From: UBA11574 sp964591175
GTDB lineage: Bacteria; Desulfobacterota; Desulfobacteria; Desulfobacterales; UBA11574
Direction: 5' to 3'
Assembly (NCBI GenBank): GCA_964591175.1
Contig: CAZQAF010000007.1
Location: forward strand, 18,899-82,898
DNA: 64,000 nt
Shown one piece after another: positions 34,875 through 45,700 of this stretch. The notes beneath the pieces are model-generated. The model was not told where the DNA came from. It searched no databases and worked only from the letters and a program-made list of their open reading frames with translations. The first letter of the stretch is position 1; the number at the start of each line of letters is the position of its first letter. Both the position numbers and the translations under genes were made by a program.

Positions 34875-35930
34875 ATGCCTGGATTTGAGTCGATATTGGG
34901 TCAAGAAAAGCCGATACGACTTTTGAAGACGTTTCTTCGAAATGAGGCGATACCGCATGCCCTTTTATTTCTTGGAATCGACGGGGTGGGCAAAACCACC
35001 ACGGCAAAGGCGTTTGCCAAGGCATGCAACTGTGCGGCCGTGAAAAACAGGCATCCTTCTGAAAAGGAGGATGCTGCATCGATCCCTGTCACGGCACAGG
35101 ATTTAACGGCAAAAATCGAAATTTGTCCCGGCTGCAAATCATGCAATAAAATCGAAAAGGGCAATCACCCGGATATTATCTTGGTTGAACCGACGGGGCC
35201 TTATATCAGGATTGATCAAATACGTAATCTATGCAATATCCTGGCCATGAAACCATACGAGGCAAGATTACGGGTGGTCATTATTAAAGATGCGCAGGCC
35301 ATGAATCCTGCAGCGGGAAATGCCCTCTTGAAAGTGCTGGAAGAACCCCCGGATCGAACAATTTTGATTCTTACTGCGATGCAGACTTCTGACCTTCTTC
35401 CTACGATTGTATCACGTTGCCAGCATATCCGATTTAATCCGATCGCCGGCAATCACCTCAAAACCATGCTTGTGGAAAAACAAGGCGCAGACCCCGACGA
35501 TGCCGAGATCGTGACCATCATGGCCAATGGAAGTTTTTCCAAAGCACTGTCCATGATACGCCACATGAAGAAATTGAACTGGATAAAACGAAGAGCCTGG
35601 CTGATCAATGAAGTTGAATCATTACCCTTAATGCCTATCCCTTTGTGCCTGGCCTTTGCGGAAAGCTTATCAAAAAACAAAGAAACCTTAACGGATTCGC
35701 TGGAAGTGATAAAGTCATGGTTCAGAGATCTCGTTGTCTGCCGATTTCATCCTTCAAAAGTGATCAATAAAGATATCATCGAAAAGATTCATAAAAATTC
35801 GAAGAAAATGACCGTTGATTCACTGCTTTCAAAAATCGAAGACATTCATTTGGCGCAGAGGAACATTCAGTTAAATTCCAATTTGCGGCTGACATTGGAA
35901 GTGTTGATGATGCGACTGGCAAGAACTTAA
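34875..35930 (+). CDS. holB: DNA polymerase III delta' subunit
   Basis: A 351-residue clamp-loader subunit of the AAA+ type. Sensor and motif regions: LLFLGIDGVGKTTTAKAFA (P-loop present), a zinc module ICPGCKSCNK, then NALLKVLEEPPDRTILIL and SRCQHIRF. The delta' subunit with an intact P-loop is common outside the enterobacteria. The zinc module lacks one classic Cys pair position. The start is uncertain: ATG 34875 or TTG 34860, neither with a strong ribosome site. The order holB, PSP1 gene, metG is conserved in many bacteria. Confidence 0.88.
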   Translation: MPGFESILGQEKPIRLLKTFLRNEAIPHALLFLGIDGVGKTTTAKAFAKACNCAAVKNRHPSEKEDAASIPVTAQDLTAKIEICPGCKSCNKIEKGNHPDIILVEPTGPYIRIDQIRNLCNILAMKPYEARLRVVIIKDAQAMNPAAGNALLKVLEEPPDRTILILTAMQTSDLLPTIVSRCQHIRFNPIAGNHLKTMLVEKQGADPDDAEIVTIMANGSFSKALSMIRHMKKLNWIKRRAWLINEVESLPLMPIPLCLAFAESLSKNKETLTDSLEVIKSWFRDLVVCRFHPSKVINKDIIEKIHKNSKKMTVDSLLSKIEDIHLAQRNIQLNSNLRLTLEVLMMRLART

Positions 35931-36027
35931 GCTGCAGTCCTAAAAATTGCAATGTTTAGGTAAATATAGTGCTTTGCCTGAACATCACTTTTCGTTCAAG
36001 CACTAATGAAACATAGAAATTGAAAAT

Positions 36028-36834
36028 ATGAAAAAAGTCGTTGGAATCAGATTTAAACACGCCGGAAAGGTGTATGATTTTGACAGCGGTGCATTTGTCC
36101 TCCATCGCGGGGATCATGTCATCGTTGAAACCGAACAGGGGCTGGGCATGGGGATGGTGGTTATCCCGCCGACCCCATACGATGAATCTGCCGCCGGTCC
36201 ATCGGGCAAGCCGCTTAAAAAAGTGTTTCGCCTGGCAAACCCGGACGATTTTTCTCAAAGAGAAAAAAATACAGAGACGGAAAAGAAGGCGCATACTTAC
36301 TGCCTGAGCTGCATTCGCGAACTGGGGCTTAAAATGAATCTTTTTAGCGTTGAGAGTTCCTTTGACGGCAGCAAATTGATATTTTTTTTCACTTCCGAAG
36401 GTCGTGTTGACTTCCGTCAACTTGTCAAAATGCTCGTTAAAGAATTTGGTGTACGTGTCGAAATGCGACAGGTTGGGATTCGAAACCAGGCAAAAATGTG
36501 CGGCGGTATCGGAAGATGCGGTCGAGAAATATGCTGTTCGGCATTTATCGAAAGATTCGGCCCCGTCTCTATCCGAATGGCAAAAGAACAAGGACTGTCG
36601 CTAAATCCAACCAAAATTTCCGGACAATGCGGCCGACTCATGTGTTGCCTGACCTTTGAACATGAAATGTACCATAAAATACAGGAGAATTTTCCAAAAA
36701 TCGGCGCGAAGGTAGCCACCAAGGATGGAAAAGGAAAAGTGGTACGGCATAATGCGCTGTACAATCGGATTGCCGTTCGGCTGGAAAACGGTGAGGAAAT
36801 AGAGACGGGGGTGGATAAGATCATCGATGACTAA
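36028..36834 (+). CDS. PSP1-domain protein (YaaT/RicT-like)
   Basis: A 268-residue protein with the PSP1 domain. The N-terminus reads VVGIRFKHAGKVYDFDSGAF and GDHVIVETEQGLGMGMVV. The Cys-rich C-terminal part has CGGIGRCGREICCSAF and SGQCGRLMCCLTFE, plus the family's MAKEQGLSLNPTKISG. In Bacillus the relatives YaaT/RicT join a complex controlling RNA processing and carry Fe-S clusters through such cysteines. It lies between holB and metG, the usual order. Confidence 0.88.
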   Translation: MKKVVGIRFKHAGKVYDFDSGAFVLHRGDHVIVETEQGLGMGMVVIPPTPYDESAAGPSGKPLKKVFRLANPDDFSQREKNTETEKKAHTYCLSCIRELGLKMNLFSVESSFDGSKLIFFFTSEGRVDFRQLVKMLVKEFGVRVEMRQVGIRNQAKMCGGIGRCGREICCSAFIERFGPVSIRMAKEQGLSLNPTKISGQCGRLMCCLTFEHEMYHKIQENFPKIGAKVATKDGKGKVVRHNALYNRIAVRLENGEEIETGVDKIIDD

Positions 36835-36861
36835 CTCTCTGGACAGGAACATAAGTTGCGT

Positions 36862-37071
36862 ACCTTGAGATCACAATCAGGAGAACAAATGTCAGATCCT
36901 TTTTATATTACGACGCNNNNNNNNNNNNNNNNNNNNNNNNNNNNNNNNNNNNNNNNNNNNNNNNNNNNNNNNNNNNNNNNNNNNNNNNNNNNNNNNNNNN
37001 NNNNNNNNNNNNNNNNACCTTGAGATCACAATCAGGAGAACAAATGTCAGATCCTTTTTATATTACGACGC
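36862..37071. other. assembly gap flanked by identical 55-bp ends
   Basis: A run of exactly 100 N occupies 36917-37016. The 55 bases before it (36862-36916) are identical to the 55 bases after it (37017-37071), and both contain the ribosome site and ATG of metG. The true sequence is almost certainly continuous with one copy. An overlap of 55 is what a de Bruijn assembler with k = 55 leaves between contigs. Confidence 0.95.
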
Positions 37072-38966
37072 CTATATACTATGTGAACGCCAGGCCTCAT
37101 CTCGGACATGCCTATACCACCACTGTGGCGGATGTCGCCTCCCGGTTTCATACCATGTGTCAAGAGAAGACATTTTTTCTGACCGGCACAGACGAACATG
37201 GCGATAAGGTTGTTCAGGCAGCTAAAAAAGAGAACTTGAGCCCCAGGACCTACGTTGATAAAATCAGCGGACTTTTCAGAGCCCTCTGGCCCGAAATGAA
37301 TATCAAGTACAGCCATTTTATTCGTACGACCGATGCTTACCACATGAATCTGGTGAAGCAGATCATGCAAAAAATTTATGATTCGGGTGATATTTATTTC
37401 AGCGAATATGAAGGGCTTTACTGCTATGGTTGTGAGCGTTTCTACACAGAGCGTGAGTTGGTCGACGGCAAGTGCCCCGACCATGAAATACCACCCGAGC
37501 CAATTAAAGAATCCAACTATTTTTTCAAGATGAGTCGCTACCAGGGCTGGCTGATCGATCATATTCACAGCCATCCTGATTTTATCACACCCAAGCGGTA
37601 TAGAAATGAAGTGCTGTCCTTTCTCAAAGAACCCCTTGAAGACCTCTGCATTTCCAGACCCAAAACACGCCTTAAATGGGGAATCACCTTGCCGTTTGAT
37701 AAAGACTATGTGACCTATGTTTGGTTCGATGCGCTGTTGAATTACGTCTCGGCACTGGGGTATCCGGATGGCGATCGGTTTAAAACATTTTGGCCGTATG
37801 CCCAGCACATTATCGCCAAGGACATCTTGAAACCCCATGGTATTTATTGGCCGATTATACTCAAGGCGGCCGGTATTCCCGTATATCAAAAACTGCATGT
37901 TCATGGATACTGGAATGTCGATCAAAGCAAAATGTCTAAAACCATTGGAAATGTCGTAGAGCCGCTTCACCTGAAAAATATTTACGGTCTTGATGCATTT
38001 CGGTTTTTTTTGATGCGGGATATGACCTTCGGACTCGATTCCAATTTCAGTGAAGAAGCACTGATACAGCGCATCAATTCCGACCTGGCCAATGATCTTG
38101 GGAATTTATTCAGCAGGGTTTTGGCGATGGTTCACAAATATTTTTCCGGTGTGGTTCCCGATGTCGATGCCGAAATGGAGCAAGAATTGGAACTCGGCCT
38201 GAAATCGGAAGCCTTGAAAGTCATCGGCAAATTTGAAAAGCATATGGCAAAATTCGCGTTTAACAAGGCCATCATGGTGGTATGGGAATTTATAAACCAC
38301 ATGAATAAATATATCGACATTACGACCCCCTGGGTGCTGGCTAAGAAAAAATCCAGTCGAAAACAGCTCGAAGTGGTCATCTACAACCTCATGGAATCCC
38401 TTCGGGTCATATCCGGTTTGATCTATCCCGTCATGCCGGACACAGCGGAAACCATGCAGAAACATCTTGGTATCGAACCAATGGAACAGGCGTTTCATAC
38501 GAATACCCTTAAAACCTGGAAAACCTTGAAGCCGGGCACCAGGATCCCAAAATCGATTACACTCTTTCCGAGAATCGATGATCAAGAGGATCGTATGTCA
38601 CTGGCCGAGCAAAAAGTTCCACCGGCGGATGCGCTTGTGGTTAAACCCGAAATAACCCTTGATGTTTTGAACAAGGTCGATCTCAGGGTGGCCACGGTCC
38701 TTCATGCCGAAGCGGTTCCCCGGGCCAAGAAATTATTAAAGCTTGATATTGACATGGGGGAAAAACGGACCATTGTGGCCGGGATATCGGAGTCTTATTC
38801 CCCGGAGGATTTGGAGGGTCGGCAGGTTATCGTTGTGGCAAACCTGAAGCCGGTCAAGTTGATGGGGATACTCTCCACCGGCATGCTGTTGGCCGCCGTT
38901 GAAAAAAGCGGATCCGCCGTTGCGACACTTGATAAAAAAGTGACACCGGGGACTCCGCTGCGTTAG
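37044..38966 (+). CDS. metG: methionyl-tRNA synthetase with C-terminal tRNA-binding domain
   Basis: A 640-residue class Ia synthetase that charges tRNA-Met. The HIGH-type motif is HLGHAYTTT near residue 20, the zinc knuckle is CYGCERFY and CPDHE, and KMSKT (near 300, GYWNVDQSKMSKTIGN) is intact. The anticodon-binding helices follow. The last ~110 residues form the tRNA-binding OB fold of the EMAP/Trbp111 type (VDLRVATVLHAEAVPRAKKL and LKPVKLMGILSTGMLLAA). AGGAGAA precedes ATG 37044. A duplicate of the first codons lies left of the N gap and is not a second gene. Together with holB and the PSP1 gene it forms a conserved set. Confidence 0.95.
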   Translation: MSDPFYITTPIYYVNARPHLGHAYTTTVADVASRFHTMCQEKTFFLTGTDEHGDKVVQAAKKENLSPRTYVDKISGLFRALWPEMNIKYSHFIRTTDAYHMNLVKQIMQKIYDSGDIYFSEYEGLYCYGCERFYTERELVDGKCPDHEIPPEPIKESNYFFKMSRYQGWLIDHIHSHPDFITPKRYRNEVLSFLKEPLEDLCISRPKTRLKWGITLPFDKDYVTYVWFDALLNYVSALGYPDGDRFKTFWPYAQHIIAKDILKPHGIYWPIILKAAGIPVYQKLHVHGYWNVDQSKMSKTIGNVVEPLHLKNIYGLDAFRFFLMRDMTFGLDSNFSEEALIQRINSDLANDLGNLFSRVLAMVHKYFSGVVPDVDAEMEQELELGLKSEALKVIGKFEKHMAKFAFNKAIMVVWEFINHMNKYIDITTPWVLAKKKSSRKQLEVVIYNLMESLRVISGLIYPVMPDTAETMQKHLGIEPMEQAFHTNTLKTWKTLKPGTRIPKSITLFPRIDDQEDRMSLAEQKVPPADALVVKPEITLDVLNKVDLRVATVLHAEAVPRAKKLLKLDIDMGEKRTIVAGISESYSPEDLEGRQVIVVANLKPVKLMGILSTGMLLAAVEKSGSAVATLDKKVTPGTPLR

Positions 38967-39039
38967 CACGAATATTGCATAAAAATTTTGAAGAAGTTTT
39001 ATTGGTAATTAATAAATTCTGAGTCTGTAAGATGAATCT

Positions 39040-40449
39040 ATGACATGGAAACTGAAGAAGGATACCACGACTTTCGGGAGTTTGAACTGGCGTGAATATC
39101 AGACCGACCTGAAGAGGGCCTCAGCCAAAAAAAGGATTACCATCGGTGCCCTCAAATATGCTGTCTGGGCGTGTTTTTTATGTGTTGTGGCCTATGGCAT
39201 AATTGCCGGACTCGGCAGACAATCATTTTCGCATTTGGCCACAAACATATCTTCACCATTTCATTTTGTCCCTTCAATGGACAAAATGAAAGTTCAAGCG
39301 CTCTTAAATGATGTATCCTTTATAAATCTTGAAGAAAAAAGTTTCGGTTTTGCTTCCAACGGTCATCAATACAGGGTTGACACAAGTCTTGATATCGAAC
39401 TTCAGCATTATCTTTTATCAAAGTTGAACACCTCAACCGCCCGATATATCGGAATTGTGGCCATGGATCCGGCGACGGGCAGAATTTTATCCATGGTCAG
39501 TTTTGATAAAACCAATGCATCGAATAATCCGTGCCTGGAGAGCATATTTCCTGCAGCGAGCGTATTTAAGATCGTAACGGCATCTGCCGCCATTGAAAAA
39601 TATGGTTTTGGTCCGAACCATGTATTCACGTTCAACGGTATGAAACACACATTATACAGATCCCAGCTCAAGGATCGGAAAACCCGGTACACCAATAGAA
39701 TAAAATTTAAAGATGCGTTTGCCCAATCGGTCAATCCGGTGTTTGGAAAAATAGGGGCCCTTTATTTGGACAAAGCAACCATTTTAAAATATGCAAAAGC
39801 TTTTGGTTTCGACAGAAAGATCAATTTCGAGCTTCGACTTGATCCCAGTTGTGTCGCCGTAACCGATAAACCGTATCGATGTGCAGAGATTGCCAGCGGG
39901 TTTAACAATAATACAAAAATATCTCCCATTCACGGCGCGATGATGGTTTCTGCAATTATCAATCAGGGGGAGCTGCCGGAGCCCACCATCGTTGACCGGA
40001 TCGTTAACGAAAATGGACGCGTCATTTATCAGAACCGGACGGTTCCAATCGGTCGGGCGATCACTGCGGATGCATCCGCAATACTGAATCGTCTGATGAC
40101 CACCACCATAAAAAGCGGCACGTTAAGAAAAACGTTTCGTCGATACAAAAGAGACAAGGTACTTTCAAAGCTCAATATCGGCGGCAAAACCGGTTCCATA
40201 GACAATAAAACCCACGATGTAAGATTTGACTGGTTTGTGGGATTTGCCGAAGAGAAGGGGGGGGAGCGGAAAATCGCCCTGTCCGTTATCGTGGCCCACG
40301 AAAAATACATCGGACTTCGCGCCGGTTATTATGCGCGTATTGCCATGAAATCGTATTTTGATCACGATCTTGCGCAAAACAGTACCCATCCCGTAAAAAG
40401 GCTGGTCGCTTCTAAAACGAAACTACGGACCAGCGGTGATAACATGTAG
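39040..40449 (+). CDS. class B penicillin-binding protein-like transpeptidase
   Basis: A 469-residue single-span protein. The cytoplasmic N-terminus (1-35) precedes a membrane anchor (36-59) and a transpeptidase domain. The SxxK motif is ASVFK (Ser174), SxN is SVN (230-232) and KTG is GGKTGS (383-385). It lacks the extended N-terminal dimerisation domain of PBP2/PBP3. It could cross-link peptidoglycan or have a specialised role. It opens an apparent four-gene operon with kdnA (18 bp downstream), kdnB and the GlmS-like gene. Confidence 0.8.
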   Translation: MTWKLKKDTTTFGSLNWREYQTDLKRASAKKRITIGALKYAVWACFLCVVAYGIIAGLGRQSFSHLATNISSPFHFVPSMDKMKVQALLNDVSFINLEEKSFGFASNGHQYRVDTSLDIELQHYLLSKLNTSTARYIGIVAMDPATGRILSMVSFDKTNASNNPCLESIFPAASVFKIVTASAAIEKYGFGPNHVFTFNGMKHTLYRSQLKDRKTRYTNRIKFKDAFAQSVNPVFGKIGALYLDKATILKYAKAFGFDRKINFELRLDPSCVAVTDKPYRCAEIASGFNNNTKISPIHGAMMVSAIINQGELPEPTIVDRIVNENGRVIYQNRTVPIGRAITADASAILNRLMTTTIKSGTLRKTFRRYKRDKVLSKLNIGGKTGSIDNKTHDVRFDWFVGFAEEKGGERKIALSVIVAHEKYIGLRAGYYARIAMKSYFDHDLAQNSTHPVKRLVASKTKLRTSGDNM

Positions 40450-40467
40450 TCGTTAAGGAGATTTGTC

Positions 40468-41664
40468 ATGCCGGGTTTTGAAATATTTGGCGAAGAAGAA
40501 CGAAAAGAAGTTCAGGATGTTCTCGATACGGGCGTACTGTTCCGGTATGGTTTTGAGGCTGCCCGAAAGGGACACTGGAAAGCAAGGACATTTGAAACCG
40601 AACTGGCAAAACGGATGGACGTCGAATATTGTCACCTGTGTTCCAACGGCACTGCAGCCCTTTGTATTGCCTTGGCGGCATCGGGCATCGGCGCCGGAGA
40701 CGAAATCATTGTTCCGCCGTTTACGTTTGTCGCGACCATTGAAGCGGTTTTAGCTGCCGGTGCGATTCCTGTGTTTTCCGACATTGACGACACGCTCTGC
40801 ATAGACCCCCAATCCCTTGAATCCGTGATTACCCCCCGTACAAAAGCGGTTTTGCCGGTTCATATGTGCGGTGCAATGGCGCACATCGAAGAAATAAAAA
40901 AATTTTGCGATCAAAGAGGGCTGGTGATGATCGAAGACGCTTGCCAGTCCGTGGGTGGTACCTTTAACGGGAAATCTCTGGGCACATTCGGACAAATGGG
41001 ATGTCTTTCATTCGATGCCGTTAAAACGATTACATGCGGTGAAGGCGGTGCCGTTGTTACCGATGACAGGAACCTCTATACCCTTGCCGATGCCTATGCA
41101 GACCACGGCCACGACCATATGGGAAAGGATCGGGGTCTTGAAGATCATTTTATACTTGGGAACAACTTTCGCATCAGTGAATTGAACGCAGCCGTCGGTT
41201 TGGCCCAGTTGAAAAAACTTGATTTTATTTTGGAAAAACAAAAGGTGCATAAAAAAGCCATTAAGGATGCTTTGGCACAATTTCCTGAAATCGGTTTTAG
41301 AAAGATCCCCGATCCTCAGGGAGACTCTGCAACATTCCTCTCATTTTTTCTGCCGGATGAATCTCTCGCTCGCGCCGCATCAACATCCCTTGCCGATGCG
41401 GGTGTTGATGCTTGTTTTTACTGGTATGACAATAACTGGCATTATATTCGACAATGGGATCATTTTAAAGCTCTCAAGTCTCCGGCAAGGCTACCGATAA
41501 CTTTAATTAAAGGTCGCCCGAACTATGAAAAAATTCAACTTCCCAAGTCGGACGGTATTATGAAAAGGACCGTTTCCATGCTGATAAAACTCTCCTGGAC
41601 GGCCGATGAGCTCTCACAGCGGATCGAAAAAATAACGAAAGTATTTCAAAAAATTAGAAAATAG
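40468..41664 (+). CDS. kdnA: 8-amino-3,8-dideoxy-manno-octulosonate (Kdo8N) aminotransferase KdnA
   Basis: A 398-residue DegT/DnrJ-type PLP aminotransferase. The PLP lysine is in SFDAVKTITCGEGGAVV (Lys186). The signatures MPGFEIFGEEE at the N-terminus, DHGHDHMGKDRG (about 212-223), and CFYWYDNNWHY near 310 closely resemble Shewanella KdnA as I recall it. KdnA transaminates the 8-aldehyde of Kdo, made by KdnB, to give Kdo8N for the lipopolysaccharide inner core. That sugar makes the core less anionic and is linked to polymyxin tolerance. A strong AAGGAG site precedes the ATG. Confidence 0.88.
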   Translation: MPGFEIFGEEERKEVQDVLDTGVLFRYGFEAARKGHWKARTFETELAKRMDVEYCHLCSNGTAALCIALAASGIGAGDEIIVPPFTFVATIEAVLAAGAIPVFSDIDDTLCIDPQSLESVITPRTKAVLPVHMCGAMAHIEEIKKFCDQRGLVMIEDACQSVGGTFNGKSLGTFGQMGCLSFDAVKTITCGEGGAVVTDDRNLYTLADAYADHGHDHMGKDRGLEDHFILGNNFRISELNAAVGLAQLKKLDFILEKQKVHKKAIKDALAQFPEIGFRKIPDPQGDSATFLSFFLPDESLARAASTSLADAGVDACFYWYDNNWHYIRQWDHFKALKSPARLPITLIKGRPNYEKIQLPKSDGIMKRTVSMLIKLSWTADELSQRIEKITKVFQKIRK

Positions 41665-41697
41665 GAAAAAGAAAAGAGAAAACCGAGGTTTTTTAAC

Positions 41698-42765
41698 ATG
41701 TTTCGAAATTTCAAAATGGTTTCCTATGTTGTTTTCGGACGGGGCTGTTTCAATCAACTGAATGATATTCTCTCCCAAAAACGACAATCAGACGATAATT
41801 TTTCGGTTTTTCTGGTGGATGATGTTTTTCAAGACAGCCGCTTAAAAAACAGAGTGCCCATAAGAAACCGGGATAAACTCATATGGGTCAACGTCGATGA
41901 CGAACCCAAGACGACGTATGTGGATGCGTTGGCAAGGCAGATTAAGGACTTGTCCGCTGAATTGCCTGCCGCTGTTGTCGGAATCGGCGGCGGCAGCACC
42001 ATGGATATTGCCAAGGCCGTATCTTTGATGCTCACAAATCCGGGGTCTTCCGCTGATTACCAAGGGTGGGATCTGATCAAGAATCCTGCCGTGTATCATG
42101 TGGGCATTCCGACACTGTCCGGAACCGGCGCCGAAGTATCCCGCACCACCGTACTCTCAGGCCCTGAAAAAAAGCTCGGGATCAATTCCGACTTCACGGT
42201 GTTCGATCAAATCGTACTCGATCCCGAATTGATCGCTGACGCGCCGGCGGATCAACGCTTCTATACCGGGATGGACTGCTATATACACTGTGTTGAATCT
42301 TTAAACGGTACCTATCTTAACGCATTCAGCAAGGCGTACGGTGAAGAAGCAATGGATCTTTGCAGAACGGTTTTTTTAGAGGATTGCCCGGATGGCGACG
42401 ATAAACTCATGATGGCCTCTTATTGCGGCGGTATGAGCATTGCTTACTCTCAAGTGGGGATATGTCATGCCCTTTCATATGGTCTTGGTTTTGTATTGGG
42501 AATTCATCACGGCATCGGTAATTGCATTGTTTTCGACTATCTTGAAGACTACTATCCAAAAGCGGTTTATGAGTTTCGCGAGATGATGAAAAAACATCAT
42601 ATTCGTCTTCCTCGAAACGTGACGGATCACGTCGATGAGAACGAGCTGGAGAAAATGGTCGATGTTGCCCTGGTGCTCGAACCCCTCTGGGAAAACGCCC
42701 TGGGCGCCGATTGGAAACGCATCATGACAAGGGAAAAAATCAGAAGTTTGTATCGTAAAATGTAA
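41698..42765 (+). CDS. kdnB: Kdo 8-oxidase KdnB (iron-containing alcohol dehydrogenase family)
   Basis: A 355-residue protein of the iron-dependent alcohol dehydrogenase fold. The nucleotide-binding GIGGGSTMDIAKAVS lies near residue 97. The metal-binding block has GMDCYIHCVESLNG and GICHALSYGLGFVLGIHHG, giving His ligands and an Asp. The partner KdnA gene is 33 bp upstream, in the same order of functions as in Shewanella. KdnB oxidises C8 of Kdo to the aldehyde. The family assignment is strong; the substrate is inferred from the pairing. Confidence 0.87.
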   Translation: MFRNFKMVSYVVFGRGCFNQLNDILSQKRQSDDNFSVFLVDDVFQDSRLKNRVPIRNRDKLIWVNVDDEPKTTYVDALARQIKDLSAELPAAVVGIGGGSTMDIAKAVSLMLTNPGSSADYQGWDLIKNPAVYHVGIPTLSGTGAEVSRTTVLSGPEKKLGINSDFTVFDQIVLDPELIADAPADQRFYTGMDCYIHCVESLNGTYLNAFSKAYGEEAMDLCRTVFLEDCPDGDDKLMMASYCGGMSIAYSQVGICHALSYGLGFVLGIHHGIGNCIVFDYLEDYYPKAVYEFREMMKKHHIRLPRNVTDHVDENELEKMVDVALVLEPLWENALGADWKRIMTREKIRSLYRKM

Positions 42766-42787
42766 CGTCTGCTAGTTGGGAGTCTTC

Positions 42788-45700
42788 ATGAAAATGATAA
42801 CAAAAATATATTCTTTAATCAAAACATTGGTAAAGCGTGTGACGGATTATCTTCTCGCCGACGTCTATTTCGGAAAGCACATGGACGCTGTGCCGGACCG
42901 TTCCATCGTGTTTTTTCCGTTGTACGAGAACACCTTTAGCTGCGGAATAACGGGGATTGTTTCGTTTAAAAACAAAAAACCGGCGGATGATTTTGCCGGC
43001 CTTACCGTTCTAAACGACATGATCGGCAAACTTCAAGGTTGCCTGTTCGGAAACTGCAAACAGGATGAATTACCTTTTAAGGATCATTATCTCGGCGGCG
43101 GGGAACACGTCGATTCTCTGTTACGGGCAGTGCGAGGATTGAAACAAAATGATGTTTTTTTCGCATTTTTTATGGATCCGAACAGCCAGAATGAACTCAT
43201 GGATTTTACCCGACGGCTTTCCTTGATCGTCGATTCGGAATCGACATATCTGACCGAACATATGGGACGTCTCGACGCCGAGGATGTCGATATTCTGACC
43301 CGTCGTATTGACATCTTAAAAGATATATCCTGGTGCCTTTCTTCGGAAATTATCGGCAACATCGAAAAGATTGAAAATCTGTTGGGATCCGGCGACGGAA
43401 CCAAAGGCATGGCTGTTGTCAATATTTTTAAGCAGATCAATTCGGTATTGAACAGTATCGACCGTCTCGAGGTTCGAGGCCGGGATTCTGCGGGGATCTC
43501 CATGATGTTTATTCTCGACGGCGAAGCGTATGACAGATTCGAGCAAACCTTGAAAGAAATGAATCTTATGGATCGACTCAAAGAGCGGTCAACCCAGGAT
43601 GTTCTGGTGAATTCGGGAATAAACGTCAATCAGACAATAGACGAAAGGGGCCGAAGACGTGTCGCCCTTGCCGTTACATACAAAGTTGCCGCTGAGGTGG
43701 GGCGACTCGGTGATAATATTCAATACATGCGCAAACAGATTAGAAACGACCGGATTCTTCAGACACTGGCGACATTTGAGCATCAACACCATACCATTTC
43801 CGGTCATACGCGGTGGGCCTCGATTGGCGCCATCAGTGAACCCAATTGTCACCCGGTCGATAATAAAATTTCAGGAAACAGCGGTCAACAGCGCGGCATT
43901 ATTCATGTCTGTCTGAACGGGGATATCGACAATTATCTTGAATTAAAAAAAGAATACGAAAGAAACGGAAGCTTTATCCATGAGAGTATTACCACCGATA
44001 CCAAGATCATACCGCTTCAAGTGGGTAAGTATATTCACCAGGGATTTGATGTGGAAGAGGCGTTCCGACTGGCAGTGAACGATTTCGAAGGCTCCCATGC
44101 CATATCCATGCATACCGATCTGGCGCCCGGCAAGTTTTTTCTGGCACAACGAGGGAGCGGACAGGCTATTTTTGTGGGGATTTCCGATGACCACTTTGTC
44201 CCTTCTTCAGAGGTTTATGGTTTGGTGGAAGAAACGCCCTGTTTTGTCAAGATGGACGGGGAAAAAGAGATCCAGGGAAAAAACGGATTAACCCAGGGGC
44301 AAATTTTTATCCTGGATCAGGAATCTGGCGGAGGAATAGACGGCATTAAAGCGATGTGTTATGACCGGACACCGGTTGATCTAAAAGACAACGACATCAA
44401 GCATACCGAAATCACTTCAAGGGATATCGATCGCCAGGATTTCCCGCATTATTTTTTAAAAGAGATCTCGGAAGCACCGATTTCCGTTGAAAAAACCCTT
44501 CAGAATCGTTGGAAAATCAAAGACGGCGGCACGAATCGATACGAGATCGCACTGGATGAAACCACATTTCCGGAAAAGCTGCAAAAGGCGCTCTTGACAA
44601 CAAAGATCCGGCGCATCTTTTTTGTCGGCCAGGGAACTGCCGGAGTGGCGGCACTGGCATGTTCGGACATTATGAACTATTACATGGATGATCCATCCTA
44701 TTACATCAGTGCATTGAAAGCTTCGGAACTCAGCGGATTCAAGCTCAGCGACAAAGAAGAAACAACCTCGATGGCTGATGCACTGGTGATCGCCATCAGT
44801 CAGTCAGGCACTACAACAGACACCAACCGTGCCGTTGAAATGGTCATAGAGCGCGGCGCGTACACCTTGGGCATCGTGAACCGAAGGGATTCCGATATCA
44901 CCTTCAAGGTTGACGGCGTGATGTACACCAGCAGCGGCCGCGATATCGAAATGTCGGTGGCGTCTACCAAGGCGTTTTATTCGCAGGTTGTCGCCGGAGC
45001 GATATTGGGACTAAAAATCGCCGGACTGAAAGGACGCAGATCCCATGACTTTATTTCAGCGGAAATAAAACAGCTTCTCAAACTGCCCGATCATATGAGA
45101 ACGGTTTTATCCTTACATAACAAGATCGGGAATTCAGCCAAAAAGCTGGCAACAGCCAAGACCTATTGGGCGGCTGTGGGCAGCGGGCCCAACAAGGCGG
45201 CGGCGGATGAAATACGGATCAAACTGAGCGAATTGTGCTACAAAACCATTTCATCGGACTATATCGAAGATAAAAAACATATCGATCTTTCCTCTGAACC
45301 GCTGATTATTGTCTGCGCCGCGGGAACAAGAGGAACCGTTATCGGAGATATCGTAAAGGATACCGCAATATTTCAAGCCCATAAAGCGACGCCGGTGGTC
45401 ATTGCCGATGAAGGAGAAAACAGGTTCGATCCTTATGCTGAGGATGTGTTTCATGTTCCGGTGGTCAGTGAACATTTTGCACCCATTTTAAACACGCTGG
45501 CGGGTCATATCTGGGGATACTATGCTGCCGTAGCCATCGATGAGGCCTCACGGTTCCTTTACGATTATAATAAAGATATTCAAAACACCGTGGAGGACTA
45601 TGCAAAAAAGGGGTCGGACGTTTATGAAATCGTCCTGGAAAAATCTTTTCGGGAAAAAATTGCCCTTTTCTATAATGAGTTCAGAAAAAAGAAAGCTGCC

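Noticed and set aside
36889..36916. A second metG start left of the N run
   Set aside because: It is an exact copy of the 55 bases on the right side of the gap and is an assembly artefact, not a gene duplication.
37047..37970. 307-codon minus-strand frame opposite metG
   Set aside because: Antisense shadow of metG.
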